A stretch of 37,421 bases of DNA from Candidatus Avimonas faecium (GCA_904419005.1 CAJFQI010000021.1:2340-39760); one strand, 5' to 3'. Counted from the stretch's first letter, positions 1 through 7,755 are shown. Numbers and translations are program-made. The notes: generated by a model not told the origin, from the sequence alone.

Positions 1-87
1 TGCCTCGCCCCCGTTCAGGCCGAGCAGGCAAGGCTGCTCGGATATTCTTGCGTCGGCCTTACGAAAAGATCTCCCACACCGACGCGG

Positions 88-118
88 GCCGCCCTCCCGA
101 AAGGGAGGGCGGCTTTTT
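88..118 (+). terminator. Rho-independent terminator at the left edge
   Basis: An 11-bp perfect GC-rich stem (88-98 with 103-113) closes on a GAAA tetraloop and is followed by five T (114-118). The T-run is on the + strand, so it would end a rightward gene lying mostly outside the window. Read from the other strand it sits just past the stop of the leftward gene at 128 but has no T-run there. Bases 1-87 may be the tail of that outside gene; I see no frame there that I recognise. Confidence 0.8.
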
Positions 119-127
119 GCGATCCTG

Positions 128-1708
128 TTAATTGATTACAATAGTAAGATTCGACGTGTCGGCTCCACTGTAGTTGACCTTCGCCCCACAAATATCGTGA
201 GTTGTGGTTCCCGAAACAGAGCCGTAGTTTTGGCAATTGGTGAATGTGGCAGTCAGGTTATAATAACCCATACCGCCCTCAATACCAAGCGCACCGCCGA
301 TACCGCCGGCTCTATCTTGTCCCTTAATCGCGCCATAATTTGTGCAGTTCTCAACGGTTGGCGCCTTATGATCTCTGCTATTCCCATAACCGGACAAGAA
401 ACCGACAATGCCTCCGGCACCGTAGCCGGATTTATCCGATACGGAACCATAGTTGACGCAGTTTGCAATAACCGTTGTTCCGTTTGCGTTGTACGCAGTA
501 CCAACAATACCGCCTACCTGCTGCCCGCCGTTGATATCCGCATGGTTTACGCAATTTTCTATTCTCACATCGCTTGTCACAACACAGCCGACAACACCGC
601 CGGTATAATAGTTGCCTTCAACGCTGCCGGAAACCTCTACATCGCTAACGGAGCCTCCCACTATACGTCCGGCTAGGATACCGGCTCCATTTCCCGTTGT
701 TTTAACGTCGGCATCACTGATGGTGAGATTTTGGATCGTTCCCCCAATGACATATCCAAAGAACCCCGCGTTGTTCGCCGCACTGTTAATCGCAAGATGA
801 GAAACCGTCTTTCCGTTGCCATTAAAGGTTCCCCGGAATGGAGTGGCGCCGCCAATCGGTGTCCATTCCACCCCCTGCAAGTCTACATGGGTGTCCAGAG
901 TAATCGTCTTCCCCTGAAAATTGTTACCCTGTGTGACAAGCTCTGCAAGTCCCGCGAGCTGTTCCGCAGATGACAGGGAAAATTCGTTACTGCTGGAATT
1001 GTACCAGGAAGTATCACTGGTGCCGTCCCACTCATCGATTTTATCATAATCACTGCCGAAGCCGTCTTCCTCATACGGAGTTTGTGTGGCAAACAAATTC
1101 AAGCCAAGTTCAATGGAAGGAACAGCCTCACTGCGATAGTTTGCCTCGTTGCCAACAGAGGTAGGCATATATACCACTAACGCGATGTATTCCGTCTCAT
1201 CCGGTTTAAGAAGCTCCAGTTTATGGGTATAGTCCTTCAAGCCCTGTGCGGCTGCACCAACAGCATCCCATGCAGCTTCACGAGTCTCAAATTTGCTAAT
1301 CTCGCTTTTGCTTTCTACCTGTCCAAACACAAGATAATCGGACAGCTTGAAGTCGCCACCGTTGACATTGGTCCCTTCGGTCTCGCCCGCCACATTGACC
1401 ATCAGACTATACTTGAGGGCGAGTGTTCCGGCATTCGTCACTTTCAGATATACGGTCTGCGTATATCCCGGCTCCCAAAGAGCGTCGCTGTCAAAAAGCT
1501 CGGTGTTCCCGTCAACCGGCTGCCAGCTTCCATCGGCGGCGCGGTACTCCAGCTCCACATCCAGATTCCCCGCCGTGATCGTGTTCCGGCCGCTTGTCAC
1601 ACTGTCCGTAAACCACGCGAAGGTGCCGCCGATGAGCAGCGCACAGCACAGCACGACGGACAGGACGCTGGCAGACAGCGCTCTTTTTGTGCTTTTGCTT
1701 CTTGTCAT
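128..1708 (-). CDS. TasA/CalY-type secreted protein with GLUG-like beta-helix repeats
   Basis: This 526-residue protein is predicted to be exported and cell-surface or matrix associated. Residues 8-35 form a hydrophobic signal ending in GGTFAWFTDS, followed by a TAGNLDVEL block at 45-53. This is the hallmark of the SipW-dependent TasA/CalY (camelysin, M73-like) family. Residues about 55-215 keep the family pattern (LWEPGYTQ, ALKYSLMVNV). The last 280 residues are glycine- and asparagine-rich repeats with GGIVG and VENCTNYG-like turns, resembling GLUG motifs of a right-handed beta-helix. TasA itself is only about 260 residues, so the C-terminal half is an added module. An AAGGAGG-type site precedes the ATG. 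It lies 57 bp after its paralogue, so the two are probably co-transcribed. No SipW peptidase or LPXTG motif is visible. The exact role is unknown; fibre or adhesin is inference. Confidence 0.85.
   Translation of the reverse strand: MTRSKSTKRALSASVLSVVLCCALLIGGTFAWFTDSVTSGRNTITAGNLDVELEYRAADGSWQPVDGNTELFDSDALWEPGYTQTVYLKVTNAGTLALKYSLMVNVAGETEGTNVNGGDFKLSDYLVFGQVESKSEISKFETREAAWDAVGAAAQGLKDYTHKLELLKPDETEYIALVVYMPTSVGNEANYRSEAVPSIELGLNLFATQTPYEEDGFGSDYDKIDEWDGTSDTSWYNSSSNEFSLSSAEQLAGLAELVTQGNNFQGKTITLDTHVDLQGVEWTPIGGATPFRGTFNGNGKTVSHLAINSAANNAGFFGYVIGGTIQNLTISDADVKTTGNGAGILAGRIVGGSVSDVEVSGSVEGNYYTGGVVGCVVTSDVRIENCVNHADINGGQQVGGIVGTAYNANGTTVIANCVNYGSVSDKSGYGAGGIVGFLSGYGNSRDHKAPTVENCTNYGAIKGQDRAGGIGGALGIEGGMGYYNLTATFTNCQNYGSVSGTTTHDICGAKVNYSGADTSNLTIVIN
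1596..1672. repeat. Copy A of a 77-bp duplicated segment coding for the export signal
   Basis: This segment encodes the signal and FAWFTDSVT part of the leftward gene ending at 128. It matches 2961-3037 at 73 of 77 positions by eye, although the two genes differ strongly elsewhere. Identity this high at DNA level suggests recent duplication or gene conversion. Confidence 0.85.
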
Positions 1709-1765
1709 TGCTGTTCCTCCTCCTTTTATTTATGGTTATCAATGATAAGGTGTAATCATGCGCCG

Positions 1766-3073
1766 CTACTTTTCTGTAACGGTACCATCGCCAGATTTGC
1801 TGTCATATGTACTATTATCCAGTATCGCCGTTCCGCCATTCATAACATTCAGCACGCCCTTAATCGTGGTGCCCTCCGCTTCCAACACGGCACCGCTGCC
1901 AACCATAACATTTCCGTTCACGGTGCAGTTGCGCAGAATAATTTTGGTGTCCTGAAGGCCCTCTGCCCGTACAGCATATGGTCCCTCTTTCGCAGTGCCA
2001 TTTTTTGCAGTAATGGTCATATTTTCCAATATCAAAGTCGAACGGATGGCAACCACTGTTGCGCCGCTGCTTCCGGCAGATTTGTCCTTGATAATGGTCC
2101 CGTTGCTCAGTTTTGCCGTGTAATTGGTTTTGGTGCCTTCCAAATAGATTCCGTTATAGCCGCTTTGAGACTGTATGGAGATTATGTTGTTCCCCAGATT
2201 GATATCTGTGCCGTCCTTAATCTCCACAACCTTTTTGGTGCCAGGCGAGGATGAAAAGATATCGGTAAAGCTGGCCGAAATGTTCTCCGTCAGCAGAACC
2301 TTCTCACCGGCGTCGATCGCCGTCTGCATCTTCTCGGCGTCAGCAACCTCTGTGCGGCTCAGGATATCCTCCAGATCTGCCCATGCCTTTTCATCATAGG
2401 TATTATCAAAGCTGTCGCTCTCGGCAGCCGCCTGTGTTGCAGACACCGTCACATCAATGACAATATTCTTGTCCTGAAATTCGTTGCCAGCTTCTTCCTT
2501 CATATGTACCGCAAGCGCAAAATAATCGGTTTCATCCTTGACACCGTTTACGATTTCATCCAGACAGCCATTCGGCGCGGCGGTCATGGTGCCAGCCTTA
2601 ATGTCTCCGGTCTGTGCGCCCTCCAGATTCGTCAGTTCTTCCCAGCTTGTTACACCAGTGAGATCTGCTGCTTTTTTGCCGTCCAGCACCGCGTATTCCA
2701 GTGCGCCGGCCAGCCCGTTGTCCGTAACATTCAAGAGAAGGTTATACTTCAGCGCAAGACTGCCCTTGTTCTGCACGCCGAGATAGACGATCTGCGTTTT
2801 GCCCGGCTCCCACAGAGTCGCATTGCTGTTCTGCGCAACGGTTGCATCCTTGAAGATATCGCCCTCGCCGTCAGCTATGCTGGTATAGGTGCCGGTCCCC
2901 TCCTTATCCATTATCAGATCGATTTCCAAATTTCCTGCGACAATACGGTTGCCTGTATTCGTCACGCTGTCCGTAAACCACGCGAAGGTACCGCCGATGA
3001 GCATTGCACAGCACAGCACGACGGACAGGACGCTGGCGAGCAATGCTCTTTTGGTATGTTTGCTGCTTACCAT
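1766..3073 (-). CDS. TasA/CalY-type secreted protein with parallel beta-helix-like C-terminus
   Basis: This is a 435-residue paralogue of the next gene. The start is the ATG at 3073, eight or so bases after AAGGAGG; an in-frame ATG 33 bp upstream lacks such a site. The N-terminus has a hydrophobic segment ending GGTFAWFTDS and the AGNLEIDLI block, typical of SipW-processed TasA-like proteins. Family-like strands (LWEPGKTQIVYLG, ALKYNLLLNV) extend to about residue 215. The C-terminal 190 residues carry short repeated strands (GIYLEG, LILENMTI, ILRNCTVNG, TAILDNST) like a pectate-lyase-type beta-helix. The protein should be secreted. The processing peptidase is not in the window. Together with its neighbour it may form a surface appendage or adhesin pair, but that is inference. 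Confidence 0.83.
   Translation of the reverse strand: MVSSKHTKRALLASVLSVVLCCAMLIGGTFAWFTDSVTNTGNRIVAGNLEIDLIMDKEGTGTYTSIADGEGDIFKDATVAQNSNATLWEPGKTQIVYLGVQNKGSLALKYNLLLNVTDNGLAGALEYAVLDGKKAADLTGVTSWEELTNLEGAQTGDIKAGTMTAAPNGCLDEIVNGVKDETDYFALAVHMKEEAGNEFQDKNIVIDVTVSATQAAAESDSFDNTYDEKAWADLEDILSRTEVADAEKMQTAIDAGEKVLLTENISASFTDIFSSSPGTKKVVEIKDGTDINLGNNIISIQSQSGYNGIYLEGTKTNYTAKLSNGTIIKDKSAGSSGATVVAIRSTLILENMTITAKNGTAKEGPYAVRAEGLQDTKIILRNCTVNGNVMVGSGAVLEAEGTTIKGVLNVMNGGTAILDNSTYDSKSGDGTVTEK
2961..3037. repeat. Copy B of the 77-bp duplicated segment coding for the export signal
   Basis: This copy lies in the leftward gene ending at 1766 and pairs with 1596-1672 in the same orientation. I count four mismatches: one near the start, one in the GGT codon region and two adjacent ones in the LIG region. 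It marks the part of the two paralogues most recently exchanged or most constrained. Confidence 0.85.
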
Positions 3074-3585
3074 TGCTGCTCTTCCTCCTTTTTGATTTTT
3101 AACCATGACAATATGTATTCACGCTCACACGTGCTTACACTGCAGGGGATGAGGCAGGCCGCCGCCTTTTCCTGTTCCCACTGGGCCTCGATTTCCGCAA
3201 GCTGCTCCCGCTTATACCGCTTGAACAGCCCAGATGCGCACGAGAATCCGCAACAGGAAGGGCGGGAAGATGCAGACAATATCTCCCGGTGTGGTTTTAA
3301 TTCCCCCACGCCCGGCAGCGTGGTTTGATATTCCTCCAGCGCAAAATCATAGGTCACGACGCTTTCGTCGCCTTCGCCGTAATTGTCCGGGTCGGCGGAC
3401 TGGAAGACGGCGATGCCCCCGGCCAGGAGGGGGCCGGCACTTCTTCCGTCACGTGTGCCGGGGTTGTAAAATGCCGAAAAGGTACTGGGCTGCCCGCCCT
3501 CCCGCGCTGAGCAGCAGCAAAACTGCTAGAACAATGATGGCGATTTTCAGCCGTTTGGCCCTGGCCGGTTGTCCCTATTCTCCAT
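3067..3585 (-). pseudogene. Frameshifted relic of a membrane protein preceding the TasA-like genes
   Basis: A GAAGGA site precedes an ATG at 3583-3585, but that frame reads MENRDNRPGPNG and stops. The pieces of one plausible protein then lie in successive frames. First comes a transmembrane segment (KIAIIVLAVLLLLSAGG, about 3505-3552). A Pro/Thr/Ser-rich linker follows, then a second hydrophobic stretch (FPPFLLRILVRIW), then a charged tail (FKRYKREQLAEIEAQWEQEK). The final frame stops at TGGTAA, overlapping the ATG of the downstream TasA-like gene. I infer at least three frameshifts in a former companion of the TasA-like genes. Its family is not certain. Alternatively only the last 96-codon frame (3067-3357) is expressed, which I think less likely. 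Confidence 0.5.
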
Positions 3586-3629
3586 AACAGGCCCGTCCTT
3601 CTTCCGCCTGTAACCTATAATCTTGAAGA

Positions 3630-3665
3630 CCTATAGTTACATAATATTGATTATGTAACTATAGG
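3630..3665. promoter_or_regulatory. Perfect 15-bp AT-rich inverted repeat, operator-like
   Basis: The arm CCTATAGTTACATAA (3630-3644) is exactly mirrored at 3651-3665 around a six-base centre. No T-run follows on either strand, so it does not look like a terminator. It lies about 22-57 bases downstream of the start site predicted for the leftward promoter at 3694-3722. That position would suit a repressor operator or an mRNA 5' hairpin. The cognate protein is unknown. Confidence 0.6.
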
Positions 3666-3693
3666 CATAATACCTCTACATTCTATTTTCATT

Positions 3694-3722
3694 ATTATAT
3701 CACAATCTTTCCCGCTATGCAA
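3694..3722 (-). promoter_or_regulatory. Sigma-A promoter reading toward the TasA-like genes
   Basis: On the minus strand TTGCAT (3717-3722) and TATAAT (3694-3699) are separated by 17 bases. It points at the frameshifted relic and the two TasA-like genes, with the 15-bp inverted repeat just downstream of the predicted start. Confidence 0.65.
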
Positions 3723-4406
3723 TCCACAAACCCGATGCCCCGTACGCATCCGAATTGTCATAGCCTTGAAATCAACGCACCATCTTCGCCCACCTCTACG
3801 GCGGCCAACTCTTCCTCCCGCTTTACAGGAACCGCCGGATTATGGATGGTTTTCCGGCTGCACAGGCAGTTATTGAAGAGCTTTCCCGCTCAGTCATAGC
3901 CATTGCCGGTTCCAAGCCATGAAAAATGAATCCGTCAAGGAGGCAATCCTTACTAGCCGATCGGTGGTTTCCTCGGCGGCGAAAAGAGCGGGGGTGTTTT
4001 CAATAGGTTCATAAATCTCGCATCGTTGTATTGATATTTCCTCCAGCTTAGTATAGGCAGCCATATGCACAGCTATTTCCTTAATTTTCTCATACAGTGT
4101 ACCCTCTAAGCGATTTAAGATACTCTTTAGCTTTCTCTAAGATACCTTTTTTGATGAAATGTTTCTATAAAGAAAGACATCCGCATCCTTCTAAAATGAC
4201 GATGCCATTTGCTTGTTCACAAAAAAATCGACAATTTGCTATATTATCTCTTCATTGTATAATACAATTTTGATTATGATCACTACGAGGCCGCAATACA
4301 AGACCGGATTACAAAACTCTCATTGGAATTTCCGACCTGTATGCAGCGAGGGCGCGGAGCGCCTGGATTTTGCGCAGGCCGTAGGGAAAGTGCAGGAGCT
4401 CCACCA
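3723..4406. other. AT-rich stretch without an intact gene; gene fragments on both strands
   Basis: No complete gene is visible here. On the + strand, 3770-3922 is an open frame of 50 codons without a start (contains FAHLYGGQLFLPLYRN, ends SVIAIAGSKP). On the minus strand, 3894-4136 is an 80-codon open frame without a good start (contains MAAYTKLEEISIQRCEIYEP, ends MAWNRQWL). A minus-strand 20-codon piece (KGILEKAKEYLKSLRGYTV) overlaps the latter in another frame. These look like 3' ends or debris of former genes; I do not recognise them. Base composition is clearly more AT-rich than the rest of the window. Confidence 0.45.
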
Positions 4407-4628
4407 GAAATCAAGCGGATGTCGGAGAACGGGATGAGCCAGCGGGAAGTAGGGACACGACTGGGGATGAAGGGCGGCAGGCCGATTCATACCTTGCTGA
4501 AGCGGGAGCGAAAGAAAGCCAAACAAGTCCTTTCCAAACAAAGAAGGCGCTTCAGGCAGCTGACTCAAAAATACGGCATTACGCCATCTATGTCAAGACG
4601 CGGGAATCCATTCGGGCCTCTACGGTGA
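4407..4628 (+). mobile_element. Internally deleted IS3-family transposase remnant
   Basis: One open frame joins two parts of an IS3-type element. EIKRMSENGMSQREVGTRLG (4407-4466) resembles the helix-turn-helix of OrfA. KYGITPSMSRRGNP (about 4569-4610) is the well-known stretch just before the last catalytic Glu region of OrfB (usually GITPSMSRRGNPYDNA). Everything between, including the first catalytic Asp residues, is missing, and the frame ends a few codons later. No terminal inverted repeats are evident. It is a dead relic about 100 bp from the tRNA-Leu gene. Confidence 0.7.
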
Positions 4629-4675
4629 GGCCGTTTTCCGGTTTGCGCTTCAAAATCCTGCAGGCCCGCATGAAT

Positions 4676-4712
4676 ACAAAAAAATTGGGTGACATCTTTT
4701 TGTCACCCAATT
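4676..4712 (-). terminator. Rho-independent terminator of the tRNA-Leu gene
   Basis: The arms AATTGGGTGACA (4683-4694) and its complement (4701-4712) form a perfect 12-bp stem with a six-base loop. On the minus strand the stem runs into seven T (4678-4684). It begins two bases after the tRNA CCA end. Confidence 0.9.
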
Positions 4713-4713
4713 A

Positions 4714-4800
4714 TGGTGCGGATAAGAGGACTTGAACCTCCACCGAGTTGCCCCGATTAGAACCTGAATCTAACGCGTCTGCCAATTCCGCCATATCCGC
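4714..4800 (-). tRNA. tRNA-Leu (anticodon CAG)
   Basis: The 87-nt cloverleaf has an acceptor stem GCGGATA pairing with TATCCGC, a D-arm starting TGGCGGAATTGGCAGACGC, and a five-base-pair anticodon stem (TTAGA/TCTAA) around TTCAGGT. This gives anticodon CAG, reading CUG. A long variable arm (CGGGGCAACTCGG) marks a class II tRNA, as expected for leucine. The T-arm contains GGTTCAAGTCC. The 3' CCA is encoded. It has its own promoter (4857-4885) and terminator. The 3' end faces the AT-rich gene graveyard, a typical position for island insertion. Confidence 0.97.
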
Positions 4801-4856
4801 ATTTATAAAATTGTAAGCGGCACGTTTTCTGTGCCCGTGTCCTGACGACGGATGTT

Positions 4857-4885
4857 ATTATACCGAGCTTTCGGCCGTTTGTCAA
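4857..4885 (-). promoter_or_regulatory. Consensus sigma-A promoter for tRNA-Leu
   Basis: On the minus strand TTGACA (4880-4885) and TATAAT (4857-4862) match consensus exactly with a 17-base spacer, about 56 bases upstream of the tRNA 5' end. Confidence 0.9.
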
Positions 4886-4984
4886 TAGGTTTTTTTAATT
4901 TTTCTTTCCCGCTGCGATACGCCGCATCGGGCAGCGGTTTTCAGCGCACTTTTTCAGCGCACTTATTAAGGAGCCGCTTCCCCG

Positions 4985-5012
4985 TTGCTTTTTTCACACC
5001 GCCGATTATAAT
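4985..5012 (+). promoter_or_regulatory. Promoter for the ClC exchanger gene
   Basis: TTGCTT (4985-4990) and TATAAT (5007-5012) are 16 bases apart, 34 bases upstream of the ATG at 5047. Confidence 0.65.
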
Positions 5013-5046
5013 AGGGAGAGGAATACCCGAGGACGAGGTGTAGACA

Positions 5047-6645
5047 ATGCCAAAGCATAAGGCCGAAGACAGCCATACCATCTCCCAGCAGCTGGCCCGC
5101 TTTCAGCGTTTCCGCTATATTCTGGTACTTGAAGGGATCGGGGTCGGAGCCGTCGCCGGACTGGTAACAATCGCCTTCCGGATCACGCTGCTGAAGGCGG
5201 ACGACCTCCTGCACGCGGCGTTGGATTTTGGAAGCCGCCATCCGTGGTTCATCCCGCTGTGGTTTCTAATTTTGTTGGCGGCGGCCGGCGCCGTAACCCT
5301 TTTGCTGCGGTGGGAGCCGCTGATCTCCGGCTCGGGGATCCCGCAGGTAGAGGGGGAAATGCAGGACCGCCTGCATCCATGCTGGTGGAGGGTGCTGCTC
5401 GCCAAATTTGCCGGCGGAGTACTGTCAATCGGGGCCGGTCTTTCCCTGGGGCGGGAGGGGCCGTCCATCCAGCTGGGGGCCATGGCAGGCAAGGGGGCGG
5501 CCCGGCTGGCTAAGCGGGACCGGACGGAGGAAAAGCTGCTGATTACCTGCGGAGCAAGCGCGGGGCTATCGGCTGCCTTCAACGCGCCGCTGGCCGGCGT
5601 CCTCTTCTCGCTGGAGGAGGTCCACAAGAATTTTTCGGTTGAGGTTTTGCTTTCCGCCATGGCGTCTTCAATCACTGCCGATTTCCTCTCCCGCAACGTT
5701 TTCGGGCTGAAGCCGGTATTCGATTTCTCCGCCGCGCAAATGATGCCGCTGCATCAATATTGGCTGGTGATCCTTCTCGGCCTATTGACCGGGCTGCTGG
5801 GCGCGGCCTATAATTTCTGCGTACAAAAGGCGCAGGATCTTTACGACCGGATACGGAGGCCCTATCTCAAAACCGCCCTGCCCTTCCTGCTGGCCGGCAT
5901 CTTTGGCTTTACCTACCCCGCCGTGCTGGGCGGAGGCCACGACCTGGTTGGACAAATTACGGCAGGAATGGGGCTCGCCTCCCTACTCGCCGTATTCGCC
6001 GTAAAATTCCTCTTTTCTATGGCGAGCTTTGGGGCCGGCGTACCCGGCGGGATCTTCCTGCCCCTGCTGGTGCTGGGCTCCCTGGCCGGCGGCGTCTTCA
6101 GCGGCGTCCTTTCCCAGTGGGGGCTGTCCGTTGAGCTGCCCAATTTTGTGATCCTGGGGATGGCCGGGTTCTTTGCCGCGATCGTGCGGGCCCCGGTGAC
6201 CGGGGTGATCCTGATCAGCGAAATGACGGGGAGCTTCTCCCACCTGCTGACGCTGTCCCTTGTTTCCTTGACCGCCTACGCCGTCGCCGACCTGCTGCGG
6301 GCCAAGCCGATCTACGACCAGCTTCTTCACCGCTTGCTGCAAAAGCGGGCGGCGCCCTCTTCCGGAGCTGAAGTGCCGGAAGGGCGAAAAGTGCTGGTAG
6401 AAACGCCCATCCATTACGGGGCGGCTGTCTGCGGGCGGAAAATCGGCGATATCCGCTGGCCGGAGCACTCCCTCATCGTCTCCGTCCGGCGGGGCGAGGA
6501 GGAATTGGTGCCGGATGGGGACACCGAGCTGCGCGCCGGGGATATCCTGGCGGTCCTATGCGATGAAAGCCGCGGCAGCGCAGTCTATGATGCGTTGGAG
6601 CAGCATTGCCGGGCCGTACAGCCAGAAATGGAAACCCGCAGATAA
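5047..6645 (+). CDS. clcA: ClC-family H+/Cl- exchanger with C-terminal RCK/TrkA_C-like domain
   Basis: This 532-residue integral membrane protein should exchange chloride for protons. The ion-pathway motifs are present: GSGIPQVE (95-102), GREGP with gating Glu137, GAGVPGGIFLP (329-339) and KPIY with the chloride-coordinating Tyr423. The intracellular proton glutamate position (LEEV, 189-192) is Glu, as in E. coli ClcA Glu203, which favours an antiporter over a channel. Residues about 448-515 look like a TrkA_C/RCK_C domain (IGDIRWPEHSLIVSVRRG, AGDILAVLCD), common in Firmicute ClC proteins and thought to be regulatory. The ATG follows GAGGACGAGGTG. A hairpin terminator follows the stop, so it appears monocistronic. 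Confidence 0.95.
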   Translation: MPKHKAEDSHTISQQLARFQRFRYILVLEGIGVGAVAGLVTIAFRITLLKADDLLHAALDFGSRHPWFIPLWFLILLAAAGAVTLLLRWEPLISGSGIPQVEGEMQDRLHPCWWRVLLAKFAGGVLSIGAGLSLGREGPSIQLGAMAGKGAARLAKRDRTEEKLLITCGASAGLSAAFNAPLAGVLFSLEEVHKNFSVEVLLSAMASSITADFLSRNVFGLKPVFDFSAAQMMPLHQYWLVILLGLLTGLLGAAYNFCVQKAQDLYDRIRRPYLKTALPFLLAGIFGFTYPAVLGGGHDLVGQITAGMGLASLLAVFAVKFLFSMASFGAGVPGGIFLPLLVLGSLAGGVFSGVLSQWGLSVELPNFVILGMAGFFAAIVRAPVTGVILISEMTGSFSHLLTLSLVSLTAYAVADLLRAKPIYDQLLHRLLQKRAAPSSGAEVPEGRKVLVETPIHYGAAVCGRKIGDIRWPEHSLIVSVRRGEEELVPDGDTELRAGDILAVLCDESRGSAVYDALEQHCRAVQPEMETRR

Positions 6646-6650
6646 ATAAA

Positions 6651-6690
6651 GGGCCCTGGGAGCGTGAGCGCTTCCAGGGCTGTGTTGTTA
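6651..6690. terminator. Terminator hairpin between convergent genes
   Basis: GCCCTGG (6653-6659) pairs with CCAGGGC (6674-6680), extended by an inner GAGCG/CGCTT stem. A T-rich but interrupted tail follows on the + strand. It separates the ClC gene from the leftward gene ending at 6692. Confidence 0.6.
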
Positions 6691-6691
6691 T

Positions 6692-7315
6692 TTACCGGGG
6701 AATCAGCTGGTCTACATAATACAGGATGACGTCTTCCCGATCATCGGAATAGGCTTCCAGGTGGTAGATATTCCCTTCAAAGGTGAAGCCGGCATAGCCA
6801 TGGTATTTTTCGTCGGAAATCCCCGGCCGGCCGGATGTATCGGTATAGAAGACCTCAACGCCCCGAATAGTGGTTCTCTTTTCCCCCGACGGCCAGACCG
6901 GGCTTCGGCAGTGGGGGAAATAAATGCTCAGATAAATCCATTCTCCCCCTTCATAGTCGAAGCCGCAGGTCAGGACGTCATGAAGGGACGGGTCGAGGAG
7001 GCCGTTTTCCCCATACCACAGGGTAACTTCCCCGTCAACCGCATCCTCCCAGTCCAAATTGGCGCAGAGCAGGCCGCCGCAGTATTGTTCCACCTCCTGC
7101 GGCGAGCTCATGTGGGTATACGCCCGCCCTTCCTCGGAATGATGGTCCCCTTTGCCGGGGACCTTTGGCATGAGCCCAATGTAAAGGGCCGCCGCTGCCG
7201 CCGCCAGGGCAAGGCATCCCAGGGCCGCCGCCAGGGCCTTCCCGTTCACCCGTTTCCTGCGGGGCGTATTCTTATTTGGGCGCTTTTCTCGGCTTGCCTG
7301 CGGATTGCCGCTCAC
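6692..7315 (-). CDS. Membrane-anchored protein, DUF4367-like extracellular domain
   Basis: This 207-residue protein has a basic N-terminus, one transmembrane helix at about 26-48 (ALAAALGCLALAAAAAALYI), then an external domain. The C-terminal part has the order seen in DUF4367 domains: IRGVEVFYTDT, GYAGFTFEGNIYHLEAYSDD, then an amphipathic end (VILYYVDQLIP). DUF4367 proteins are often anti-sigma-like or sensor proteins, but no sigma factor adjoins it. The start is GTG at 7315, preceded by GGGTGGAGG with a short gap. The assignment rests on pattern only; function is unknown. Confidence 0.7.
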   Translation of the reverse strand: MSGNPQASREKRPNKNTPRRKRVNGKALAAALGCLALAAAAAALYIGLMPKVPGKGDHHSEEGRAYTHMSSPQEVEQYCGGLLCANLDWEDAVDGEVTLWYGENGLLDPSLHDVLTCGFDYEGGEWIYLSIYFPHCRSPVWPSGEKRTTIRGVEVFYTDTSGRPGISDEKYHGYAGFTFEGNIYHLEAYSDDREDVILYYVDQLIPR

Positions 7316-7386
7316 TGGCCTCCACCCCTTTCCAATGCGGAGAAGCGGCGCCCCCCTTTGGCGCGGGGGACGCTTAAAAGCCTCTC

Positions 7387-7755
7387 CTATTGAAAGCAGT
7401 ACATGCTTCCGATCGCCGCGATGTTTACCAAAGCCGCCGCAGGAAGCTTCCAGCCATAATGAACATAATAATCGGTTTTATCCAAAAACAAATCGGTCTG
7501 GCGCTGATATCCATAAGCGACCACAGCATGCATCACATTTCTGTCGGGATTATTTCAATCTTGAATACTGCAAAACAGTTCTACGGGCACGTCCTTCTCA
7601 ATAAAACGGCGGACCGTGCTGTCGTTGAATACTCCCCAATAATAGGAATAATGATTAACGCTCATAATACAACATGCTCCACGGGAATCGTACCCTCTCC
7701 CTTTACGATTATACGCTATTTTTTGATAAAAACCAAAGCAGATAAAGTATATTTT
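7387..7755 (-). pseudogene. Relic of a papain-like/C39-type cysteine peptidase
   Basis: On the minus strand one frame stays open from 7755 to 7387 except for a single internal TGA. It reads in part RGACCIMSVNHYSYYWGVFN, then PVELFCSIQD, the TGA, then NVMHAVVAYGYQ and TDYYVHYGWKLP, ending MYCFQ. HAVVAYGY plus YVHYGW is the usual His and Trp/Asn region of bacterial papain-like (C1/C39-like) peptidases. The catalytic Cys domain is missing upstream because the frame is closed before 7755. I infer a 5'-truncated, stop-interrupted relic. No strong ribosome site is seen. Confidence 0.5.

Noticed and set aside
4714-4800. Direct repeat of the tRNA-Leu 3' end as an attachment site inside the window
   Set aside because: I found no second copy of the 3' end sequence between 1 and 4700, so no att pair can be shown here.
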